Positions 1 to 4,660 of a DNA stretch of 5,534 nt are shown in pieces (position 1 is the first letter of the stretch; every line of letters begins with the position of its first letter). A model generated the notes under the pieces. It did not search any database. It was not told where the DNA came from and saw only the letters and a list, made by a program, of their open reading frames with translations. The stretch comes from an uncultured Bacteroidales bacterium. Its GTDB lineage: Bacteria; Bacteroidota; Bacteroidia; Bacteroidales; Paludibacteraceae. A program made the position numbers and the translations under genes. The stretch covers positions 1 through 5,534 of the forward strand of contig CAMFEN010000085.1 in NCBI GenBank assembly GCA_945949375.1, in the 5' to 3' direction.

Positions 1-595
1 TGTCGGGGTCAAGCGGCGTGCGGATAATCATGTCCTGCATATCCTGTATGCCGTTGAAGGGGTCGAGCAGGGTGCCGTAGCGGTCGCTGTTGAGGCAGAT
101 AGCAAGGGCGTTGATGGTGAAGTCGCGGCGGTTCTGGTCTTCTTCGAGGGTGCCGTCCTCCACGATGGGGTTTCGGGAGTCGTGGCGGTAACTCTCCTTG
201 CGCGCACCCACGAACTCCAACTCTATCTCGCCGCGCTTCACCTGCGCCGTGCCGTAGGTGCGGAAGACGGAGAGGTGCGCACCTTTGCCGAGACGCTTGG
301 CAACAGCTTGCGCTAACTCAATACCGATGGAGGGAAGACCCACCCCGTCCCTCCCTACAAGGGAGGGGGTAAGATTGGATGGTAATTGTATACTCTCCCC
401 TTTTGTAGGGGGAGTAGAAGGGAGGAGGGAGGGACGGAGGGGGTCCACCTTCTTTACCACCACGATGTCAATATCGGTGGAGGGGCGGTGCAGCAGCAGG
501 TCACGGACCCAGCCGCCTATCACATAGCAGTCCAACTGCAAGCGGTCTGCCTCCTCGCCAACCAAATGAAGAATGGGATTATCTAATGATTGCAT
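1..595 (-). CDS. cca: tRNA CCA-adding enzyme (tRNA nucleotidyltransferase), N-terminal part, with an in-frame repeat insertion
   Basis: This gene encodes a class II nucleotidyltransferase that adds or repairs the 3' CCA end of tRNA in the cytoplasm. I translated it from the ATG at 595-593; 198 codons are visible and the C-terminal part lies beyond the left edge. The head-domain motifs are clear: GGWVRD (residues 27-32), the metal-binding pair D41-I-D43, and RRDFTINAL (156-164), followed by LLDPFNGIQD (176-185) and IIRTPLDPD (190-198). Residues of about 48-90 are foreign to the family. From memory, Bacteroidota homologues pass from the DIVVV strand to GIELA through only about two residues, whereas here some 41 extra residues rich in Pro, Ser, Leu and Gly intervene. 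They are encoded by the palindromic element at 337-445. Motifs on both sides are intact and in one frame, so the gene is probably functional. The family call is secure; the effect of the insertion on activity is unknown. Confidence 0.93.
   Translation of the reverse strand, partial: MQSLDNPILHLVGEEADRLQLDCYVIGGWVRDLLLHRPSTDIDIVVVKKVDPLRPSLLPSTPPTKGESIQLPSNLTPSLVGRDGVGLPSIGIELAQAVAKRLGKGAHLSVFRTYGTAQVKRGEIELEFVGARKESYRHDSRNPIVEDGTLEEDQNRRDFTINALAICLNSDRYGTLLDPFNGIQDMQDMIIRTPLDPD
337..445. repeat. Palindromic MITE-like repeat element inside the cca coding region
   Basis: The two ends are inverted repeats: 337-356 and the reverse complement of 426-445 match at 18 of 20 positions, both beginning GACCC and sharing CCGTCCCTCCCT. 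Each half also contains its own hairpin: CCCTCCC (349-355) with GGGAGGG (361-367), and CTCCCC (395-400) with GGGGAG (409-414). Weaker symmetry extends outward about 7-8 bases on each side, which would give about 123 bp, the size of the 41-residue insertion inferred for the host protein. Since 109 is not a multiple of 3, the true insertion must include flanking bases or a target duplication. Three of the six frames through 337-445 are free of stops, including the one used by cca. There is no transposase, so mobilisation, if any, would be in trans. Copies elsewhere in the genome are expected but not visible here. Confidence 0.85.
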
Positions 596-604
596 AGTTT
601 CTTT

Positions 605-662
605 GGATAAAGGATTAAGGACACTGTTTGGATAAAGGATTAAGGACACAGGATTAAAGACT
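605..662 (+). repeat. GGATRAA heptad repeat array with two identical 23-bp direct repeats
   Basis: A 23-bp sequence (TTTGGATAAAGGATTAAGGACAC in two parts: TTTGGATAAAGG then ATTAAGGACAC) occurs identically at 602-624 and 627-649. Within it runs a 7-bp unit: GGATAAA (605), GGATTAA (612), GGACACT (619), then after four bases GGATAAA (630), GGATTAA (637), GGACACA (644), GGATTAA (651), ending in AGACT (658-662). It lies 7-60 bases upstream of the cca start codon, so it would form much of that mRNA's untranslated leader. The same unit and AGACT end recur inverted at 703-721 and again at 4755-4780. Confidence 0.8.
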
Positions 663-691
663 AAATAGTATTGACTTTGAAACTCAGCGGA

Positions 692-699
692 CAAAGGTA
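692..699 (-). promoter_or_regulatory. Second possible -7 box upstream of cca
   Basis: The minus strand reads TACCTTTG here, a full TAnnTTTG match about 97 bases from the cca start. No TTTG lies 19-21 bp upstream; that position is occupied by the heptad repeat at 703-721. It may be a weak or disabled promoter, or chance. Confidence 0.35.
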
Positions 700-702
700 A
701 TC

Positions 703-752
703 AGTCTTTTATCCTTCATCCTTTAGTGAGCATGGCGAACGGTCCTTTATCC
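703..752 (-). repeat. Inverted copy of the GGATRAA heptad array
   Basis: On the minus strand this reads GGATGAA (721-715), GGATAAA (714-708), AGACT (707-703), the same arrangement as the end of the array at 605-662 but facing it. The segments 651-662 and 703-714 are complementary at 11 of 12 positions and could pair across a 40-base loop. A further fragment, GGATAAA then GGAC on the minus strand, lies at 752-742. Confidence 0.65.
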
Positions 753-764
753 TGAAAACCGCTG

Positions 765-796
765 CAAAAGTACTGAAAAAAAACGAAAAAACCAAA
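765..796 (-). promoter_or_regulatory. Bacteroides-type promoter for cca
   Basis: On the minus strand there is a -33 TTTG (796-793), a 20-bp spacer and a -7 box TACTTTTG (772-765) that fits TAnnTTTG exactly. Transcription should start near 756-760, giving an untranslated leader of about 160 bases that runs through the heptad repeats to the cca ATG at 595. The match is to the known Bacteroidota sigma-ABfr consensus; the start site is inferred. Confidence 0.78.
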
Positions 797-801
797 TTTT
801 A

Positions 802-833
802 TTTGCATATACCAAAAAAAAGCGGTATCTTTG
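802..833 (+). promoter_or_regulatory. Bacteroides-type promoter for rpsP
   Basis: A -33 TTTG (802-805), 20-bp spacer and -7 box TATCTTTG (826-833) match the Bacteroidota consensus exactly. The start of transcription should lie near 838-842, about 80 bases before the rpsP ATG. Its -33 box is only 5 bp from that of the divergent cca promoter, and both promoters use the same 20-bp spacing. Confidence 0.85.
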
Positions 834-836
834 CAC

Positions 837-903
837 GCTTTTTCGGGTAAAAAGCACGAACGATATTATTAACTCGGGCACGCAACTCGTGTAGTTGTAG
901 CCC
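837..903 (+). promoter_or_regulatory. Structured rpsP 5' leader with two hairpins
   Basis: The leader begins with a perfect 7-bp hairpin at or very near the predicted transcript start: GCTTTTT (837-843), loop CGGGT, AAAAAGC (849-855). A second hairpin spans 876-903: GGGC (876-879) with GCCC (900-903), an internal loop, then CAACT (883-887) with AGTTG (893-897). Part of this second element can pair differently, with CACG (879-882) and CGTG (888-891) closing CAACT as the loop, which excludes the CAACT/AGTTG stem. Ribosomal protein genes are often autoregulated through such leaders, but control by S16 or anything else is not shown here. Confidence 0.5.
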
Positions 904-921
904 ACAAAAACAAAAGTCTAA

Positions 922-1467
922 ATGGCAACAAAGATTCGTTTGGCTCGTCATGGTCACAAAGACTATGCTTTCTACCACATCGTAGTAGCAGACAGCCGCT
1001 CGCCGCGTGACGGCAAAATCATCGAGCGTCTCGGTTCGTACAACCCCAACACCAACCCCAGTGCAGTCATCCTTAACTTCGACCGCGCGCTGTATTGGTT
1101 GGGCGTAGGTGCACAACCTACCGACACGGTTCGCAACATCCTCTCCGCTGAGGGCGTACTGCTGATGAAGCACCTGAATGGTGGTGTAGCAAAGGGCGCA
1201 TTCTCGCAAGAGGAGGCTCAGAAGCGTTTCGACGCTTGGAAAGCACAGAAAGATGCTAAGAATGGCAAGATTTCGCAGGCAGAGGCTGACAAGAAAGTGG
1301 CTGCTGCAAAGGCTCTGCTCGCACAAGAAGTAGAGACCAATGCGAAGAAAGCCGCTGCTGTGGCTGAGAAGCGTGCTGCTGCCGCTGCTGCTCTCGCTGC
1401 CGCTGCACAGGAAGCCGCTCAAGAGGCTGCTGCCGCTGAGGCAGGAGCAGAAACTGCTGCAGAATAA
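922..1467 (+). CDS. rpsP: 30S ribosomal protein S16 with long Ala-rich C-terminal extension
   Basis: S16 is a small-subunit protein that helps assemble the 5' and central domains of 16S rRNA. Residues 1 to about 85 are the conserved core: MATKIRLARHGHKD at the start, HIVVADSRSPRDGK (19-32), IERLGSYNP (34-42) and WLGVGAQPTDTV (59-70). The 181-residue product is about twice as long as E. coli S16 (82 residues). The rest is a Lys/Glu/Ala-rich, probably helical tail ending in a run dominated by alanine. From memory, such tails are normal for Bacteroidota S16. The ATG at 922 follows an A-rich stretch with no Shine-Dalgarno sequence, as usual for this phylum. It has its own promoter and terminator, so it is monocistronic here. 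It is not in the rpsP-rimM-trmD-rplS operon found in many other bacteria, although trmD lies nearby on the opposite strand. Confidence 0.97.
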   Translation: MATKIRLARHGHKDYAFYHIVVADSRSPRDGKIIERLGSYNPNTNPSAVILNFDRALYWLGVGAQPTDTVRNILSAEGVLLMKHLNGGVAKGAFSQEEAQKRFDAWKAQKDAKNGKISQAEADKKVAAAKALLAQEVETNAKKAAAVAEKRAAAAAALAAAAQEAAQEAAAAEAGAETAAE

Positions 1468-1513
1468 GTATTGATTCTGCAGAACTGAGTCAACAAGAGG
1501 CTTATCCAAAAAC

Positions 1514-1555
1514 AAAAGGGACTGTCTAACAAGTAAAGTTAGGCAGTCCCTTTTT
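1514..1555. terminator. Bidirectional intrinsic terminator between rpsP and the convergent minus-strand genes
   Basis: AAAAGGGACTG (1514-1524) pairs with CAGTCCCTTTT (1544-1554), then T1525 with G1543 as a wobble, then CTAAC (1526-1530) with GTTAG (1538-1542), around a 7-base loop. This 17-bp stem is followed by a T-rich run on the plus strand (to 1560) and, read from the other side, by TTTTGTTTTT on the minus strand. It begins 46 bases after the rpsP stop and lies 28 bases beyond the stop of the minus-strand Dabb gene, so it can serve both. Confidence 0.92.
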
Positions 1556-1582
1556 GTTTGTCCTATCGATTATTTGTCCTCT

Positions 1583-1894
1583 TTATGCCTCAAATTCATA
1601 ATCTACAGCAGCACGTGCAGCGCGCACCTTGGCAATATATCCTGCTACTTTCAAATGCTCGGGGTGGTTCTGGTAGGTATCCACATCCTCCCATGTTCGG
1701 AACTCACAGATGAGACAAAGATCATAGTCGGTCTTCTTTGCATTTGGGATATTGATACCTACTTCTTCCGATACCAATACATCTATCTTTTTACGCAAAG
1801 AGAGCAGTCCCTCCTTGATAATAAAAGCATTTTCCTCCTTGGTATGTCCCTCTGCTTCGTCTTGCAGACGAAAAAAAACAATGTGCTTAATCAT
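1583..1894 (-). CDS. Dabb-domain (stress-responsive alpha/beta barrel) small protein
   Basis: The 103-residue product is a single Dabb domain, a dimeric ferredoxin-like alpha/beta barrel fold. Recognisable family features are the opening MIKHIVFFRL (1-10) with the usual His4, VGINIPNAKKTDYDLCLI (45-62), the FRTWEDVDTYQNHPEH stretch (65-80) and the ending VDYEFE (97-102). Members of this family range from plant stress proteins and polyketide cyclases to many bacterial proteins of unknown role, so no reaction can be assigned. It is the last gene of the minus-strand set, 27 bases after trmD and just before the shared terminator, so it is likely cotranscribed with trmD. No separate promoter is visible in the 27-base gap. 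The domain call is secure, the function unknown. Confidence 0.88.
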   Translation of the reverse strand: MIKHIVFFRLQDEAEGHTKEENAFIIKEGLLSLRKKIDVLVSEEVGINIPNAKKTDYDLCLICEFRTWEDVDTYQNHPEHLKVAGYIAKVRAARAAVDYEFEA

Positions 1895-1921
1895 ATTCTT
1901 TCCATTTTAATCGGTTTAATC

Positions 1922-2602
1922 TTACTCCTCGCCTAACAAATCCGGTCGGCGTTCGCGGGTGTGGCGGATAGCTTCTTCGTATAGCCACTCTTCTATCTTC
2001 GCTTGATGCCCCGAGAGCAGAATATCAGGCACCCGCCAACCTTTATACTCTGCCGGACGCGTATAGACACCCGGCTCTAATAAGCCGTCCTGAAAACTAT
2101 CGGACAGCGCACTCCCCACATCGCCTAACGCACCAGGCAATAGACGCACGATGGCATCGGTCATGATTGCTGCCGGCATCTCGCCGCCCGTCAGCACAAA
2201 GTCGCCGATGGTATATTCCTTGGTGATGAGGTGATCGCGCACACGCTGATCGACCCCCTTGTAGTGCCCGCAGAGGATGATGATATTCTCTGCCAACGAC
2301 AAGCGATTCGCCTCTTTCTGCGTGAAACGCTCCCCATCGGGCGCGGTGAAGATAATCTCATCGTAATGCCGCTCGGAGGTCAGTTTGGTAATGATACGGT
2401 CGATAGGCTCTATCTGCAACACCATCCCCGCACCGAATCCAAACGCGTAATCATCCACCTTGCGGTGTTTATCCAAGGTGTAGTCGCGCAGGTTGTGCAC
2501 ATAAATCTCAGCCAAACCCTTGTCCTTCGCCCGCTGCACGATAGAGTGGTTCAGCGGCGATTCCAGCAACTCCGGACAAGCAGAAATAATATCAATTCGC
2601 AT
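1922..2602 (-). CDS. trmD: tRNA (guanine-N1)-methyltransferase TrmD
   Basis: TrmD transfers a methyl group from S-adenosylmethionine to N1 of G37 next to the anticodon in tRNAs with G36, which prevents +1 frameshifting. The 226-residue protein has the full SPOUT layout: MRIDIISACPELL (1-13), the DDYAFGFGAGMV loop (50-61), the trefoil-knot segments ILCGHYKGVDQRV (109-121) and YTIGDFVLTGGEMPA (130-144), Arg153 in the following helix, and SDSF (167-170) whose Asp168 corresponds to the catalytic base of the E. coli enzyme. The C-terminal helical domain follows, with YTRPAEYKG (180-188) and VPDILLSGHQ (191-200). One small oddity is Phe56, where many TrmD proteins have glycine in the GGG(A/P)GM loop. 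The gene is preceded by a 97-bp gap holding two small hairpins and followed by the Dabb gene. Confidence 0.97.
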   Translation of the reverse strand: MRIDIISACPELLESPLNHSIVQRAKDKGLAEIYVHNLRDYTLDKHRKVDDYAFGFGAGMVLQIEPIDRIITKLTSERHYDEIIFTAPDGERFTQKEANRLSLAENIIILCGHYKGVDQRVRDHLITKEYTIGDFVLTGGEMPAAIMTDAIVRLLPGALGDVGSALSDSFQDGLLEPGVYTRPAEYKGWRVPDILLSGHQAKIEEWLYEEAIRHTRERRPDLLGEE

Positions 2603-2643
2603 AATAATGAACTTCGTGTATTTAACTCCGCTTCGCTTCGTGT

Positions 2644-2700
2644 ACAGCCCGCAGGGCTTCTATACATTAACTTTCCTTACAGCCCCGCAGAGGCTTTCTA
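2644..2700. repeat. Pair of similar short hairpin repeats between yidD and trmD
   Basis: Two related units occur head to tail: TACAGCCCGCAGGGCTTCTATA (as TACAGCCCGCAG then GGCTTCTATA, 2643-2664) and TACAGCCCCGCAGAGGCT plus TTCTATG (2678-2702). The first folds as AGCCC/GGGCT (2646-2650, 2654-2658) around a GCA loop; the second as a weaker AGCC/GGCT (2681-2684, 2692-2695). The second unit includes the yidD stop codon (2700-2698). With no T-run on the minus strand they do not look like intrinsic terminators. They may be copies of a dispersed repeat, or modulate message stability between yidD and trmD. Confidence 0.5.
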
Positions 2701-2919
2701 TGGCACAGGGTCGTAGCCGCTTCCGCCCCACGGATGGCAGCGCAGGATACGCTTCACTCCCAACCAGCCGCCCTTGAAGATACCGTATTTCAACACTGCT
2801 TCCACCATGTATTGACTGCAAGTCGGCGTATAGCGACACGAAGGCGGTGTAAGAGGCGAAATGCAATAGCGGTAGAAATACACCGGCAAGAGAAACAACT
2901 TTCGAAGGAGTAATTTCAT
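2698..2919 (-). CDS. yidD: Membrane protein insertion efficiency factor YidD
   Basis: YidD is a small membrane-associated protein thought to assist YidC-dependent insertion of inner-membrane proteins. The 73-residue product carries the whole family signature: an N-terminal hydrophobic helix (4-20), YCISPLTPPSCRYTPTCSQY (18-37), the EAVLKYGIFKGG region (40-51) and RCHPWGGSGYDPVP at the very end (60-73), with Cys28, Cys34 and Cys61. The start ATG overlaps the rnpA stop in an ATGA, so translation is likely coupled. The rnpA-yidD pairing is very widespread in bacteria; in many phyla rpmH and yidC flank it, but neither is adjacent here. Confidence 0.96.
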   Translation of the reverse strand: MKLLLRKLFLLPVYFYRYCISPLTPPSCRYTPTCSQYMVEAVLKYGIFKGGWLGVKRILRCHPWGGSGYDPVP

Positions 2920-3269
2920 AAACTAATTATTTTCATTGCTTTCCGCATCGCTTTCTCAATAACCGATAGCGGTTGCTCGGTCTTATCCATATAGTTGAAT
3001 GCTATCTGATAGTGCATATCCGCGGGCAGCAGGTCTTTCTGCGTGCGATAGGCTTCGCGCATCAGCCTGCGCATACGATTCCTGTCCACAGCATGCTTGA
3101 AGAGCGATTTCGGCGCCCAGATGAGCACTTGCGTAGTAGCAGCTTCCGGCGTGGGCATATACGAGACGCGCAAGGGCCAAGCCACAAACCGCTTACCCTC
3201 TTTATACAACGCTTGTATGCGCATCTTCCCGCATAAACGCTCACACTTATGGAAACTGCAATCAGCCAT
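2916..3269 (-). CDS. rnpA: Ribonuclease P protein component
   Basis: RnpA binds the catalytic RNase P RNA and helps it recognise precursor tRNAs during removal of the 5' leader. The 117-residue product is of normal length. It opens with the family's ERLCGKMRIQALYKEGKRF stretch (10-28), continues with PLRVSYMP (32-39) as a central strand, and has the signature basic RNR motif KHAVDRNRMRRLMREAYR (58-75). The ATG at 3269 is supported by the match of the first 25 residues to the family and by an 8-bp overlap with the end of hemD. The 4-bp overlap with yidD on the other side shows tight operon packing. The RNase P RNA gene itself is not in the window. Confidence 0.96.
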   Translation of the reverse strand: MADCSFHKCERLCGKMRIQALYKEGKRFVAWPLRVSYMPTPEAATTQVLIWAPKSLFKHAVDRNRMRRLMREAYRTQKDLLPADMHYQIAFNYMDKTEQPLSVIEKAMRKAMKIISL

Positions 3270-4005
3270 TATGTTTCTCTAAATAGTCGGCTATCGCAAT
3301 CGGCAGCGACTGGAACTCCGCAGCGGGCATCGCCTTGATATCCACGCGGAAGCCTGCATCCTCCAACGCCTGCACCGTACCCGCACCGAAAGCGGCAATC
3401 ACGGTGTCGCCTTGTTGCCACTCAGGGAAATTCTCGCGGATAGAACGTACACCGGCAGGCGTAAACAGCGCAATCATGTCGTAGTCAAACGGCTCATCGC
3501 CCCATTGGGTGGAGACGGTGCGGTACATCACTGCCGGCTTCACCTCTATCTTATGCTCTGCAAACATGTTTATCTGCTCCTCGGTATGAATATCCGAAAG
3601 CACCATCAGGTATTTCTCGTTAGGGCGACGGTACATAGCCGGCAGCAGGTCTTCAAACTTATTCTTCTCCGAATAGAAGACCTTGCGTTTGCGAAATTGG
3701 ATGAACTTCTGCAGATAGTTGCCCACGGTCTCTGAGATGCAATAATAGTGCATCGAATCAGGCACATTCAGACGCATCTCTTCACACAAACGGAAATAAT
3801 GGTCTGCTCCCAACTTCGAGTTGAGTATCACCGCCGTGTAGTCCAACGGATTGATATGTTGTTGGCGAAACTCGCGGGCGCTCAAGCCTTCCACATGTAT
3901 CAACTGACGAAACTCGCATTCTACGCCAAACTGCTTCTCCATCGCACTATACGGATTGCGCTCCGTGGCTGGACGAGGTTGGGAAATCAGAATTTTCTTT
4001 ATCAT
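3262..4005 (-). CDS. hemD: Uroporphyrinogen-III synthase family protein (HemD-like)
   Basis: HemD closes linear hydroxymethylbilane into uroporphyrinogen III with inversion of ring D, the branch point to heme, siroheme and cobalamin. The 247-residue product is the usual length and shows the two-domain pattern: an N-terminal ISQPRP (7-12), VILNSKLGADHYF (59-71) in place of the common TSxxAV segment, FTPAGVRSIRENF (181-193) and AAFGAGTVQALEDAGF (204-219), equivalent to the AIGxxTAxAL motif. Family sequence conservation is low, so this rests on these motifs, length and position. It overlaps DUF4271 by 4 bp (ATGA) and rnpA by 8 bp. I recall this placement as typical of Bacteroidales, many of which lack a complete heme pathway. 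The enzymatic role in this organism is therefore inferred, not shown. Confidence 0.8.
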   Translation of the reverse strand: MIKKILISQPRPATERNPYSAMEKQFGVECEFRQLIHVEGLSAREFRQQHINPLDYTAVILNSKLGADHYFRLCEEMRLNVPDSMHYYCISETVGNYLQKFIQFRKRKVFYSEKNKFEDLLPAMYRRPNEKYLMVLSDIHTEEQINMFAEHKIEVKPAVMYRTVSTQWGDEPFDYDMIALFTPAGVRSIRENFPEWQQGDTVIAAFGAGTVQALEDAGFRVDIKAMPAAEFQSLPIAIADYLEKHNG

Positions 4006-4640
4006 GAAAATATATAGGTTAATGTGAGGAGGGGGAGTACCTCAATGGTTAGTATATATAGTAGCACATAGATGACAGAAGGAATACTGGTGAAGAACAC
4101 GCGTACCCACTTGATAAACAGCACCAACCAGCACACGCTCATCATAACGCACAAGCCGATGGTGGTCAGGGCTTGGCTGCCAAAGTAGATAATTAGCAAC
4201 AAGAGAGGGTAGAGCACGCAGCAGATACTTGTGCTCACGTATGTATAGTGGGCAAACAGCGTGGCAAACTGGCGCGAGAGTTGAAAAGTGTAATTGAGCA
4301 GCAGCGAAACAAGGTATTTCACTATCTCCGTAGCAGCCACTGCACCCATAATCGTCATATAGCGGCTAAACAGGAACTCACCGCTGTTCGCATGCATAGC
4401 GAGTTGGCTGTTGTAAGTAAAGAGGTAGATAGCCATCCCCAAGATACCTGCTCTGAACACAAAGAGCAATGCTTGCCCAATGTAGTTCATCGGCGAGTCG
4501 TTATACGACCGTTCCACCTTGCTGAATAGGCTCACGAACCCCTGACGAATCACGACAGGCTGAAACACCCCCGCCAAGATTGCGCAGATAGGTAACCCCA
4601 ACATCACCCACGCCACCCACGGCGAAGAGAAAGGAGACAA
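4002..4640 (-). CDS. DUF4271 family multi-pass membrane protein, start uncertain
   Basis: The 212-residue product is very hydrophobic with about six likely membrane segments (residues about 9-30, 54-74, 94-115, 135-153, 157-177 and 184-211). Together with its place directly before hemD and rnpA this fits DUF4271, a Bacteroidota family of unknown function. The inter-helix stretch FVSLFSKVERSYNDSP (35-50) and the SRQFATLFAHYTY segment (122-134) are its main polar parts. There is no ATG or GTG before the first membrane segment. The frame opens after a TAA at 4676-4674, which lies inside a TTAGTGG heptad repeat, and the first plausible start is the TTG at 4640-4638. An internal ATG (Met13) would delete part of the first membrane segment. 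The 5' end thus abuts repeat DNA, so the native start may have been altered. The end overlaps hemD by 4 bp. Confidence 0.75.
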   Translation of the reverse strand: MSPFSSPWVAWVMLGLPICAILAGVFQPVVIRQGFVSLFSKVERSYNDSPMNYIGQALLFVFRAGILGMAIYLFTYNSQLAMHANSGEFLFSRYMTIMGAVAATEIVKYLVSLLLNYTFQLSRQFATLFAHYTYVSTSICCVLYPLLLLIIYFGSQALTTIGLCVMMSVCWLVLFIKWVRVFFTSIPSVIYVLLYILTIEVLPLLTLTYIFS

Positions 4641-4660
4641 TATGTGCGATAGTGCGTTGA

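Noticed and set aside
337..445. Frameshift or pseudogene in cca
   Set aside because: The reading frame is continuous and conserved motifs occur on both sides in the same frame, so this is an in-frame insertion, not a break.
258..586. Two plus-strand open frames across the left gene (258-527, 386-586)
   Set aside because: They are shadows of cca and of the palindromic element; their products show the element's Pro/Gly/Arg-rich translation and no family features.
602..662. CRISPR-like array
   Set aside because: The two 23-bp repeats are separated by only 2 bases and built from a 7-bp unit; there are no spacers or cas genes.
799..1515. Long minus-strand open frame opposite rpsP
   Set aside because: It is antisense to the unmistakable S16 gene and includes its promoter and leader; the Ser/Leu/Cys-rich product reflects the Ala/Glu-rich S16 codons read backwards.
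1574..1936. Plus-strand open frame of 120 codons with hydrophobic stretches
   Set aside because: It lies opposite the Dabb gene, begins just after the terminator and has no promoter or family resemblance.
2231..2777. Plus-strand open frames opposite trmD and through the yidD-trmD gap
   Set aside because: They are antisense to trmD and read through the short hairpin repeats; no recognisable domain.
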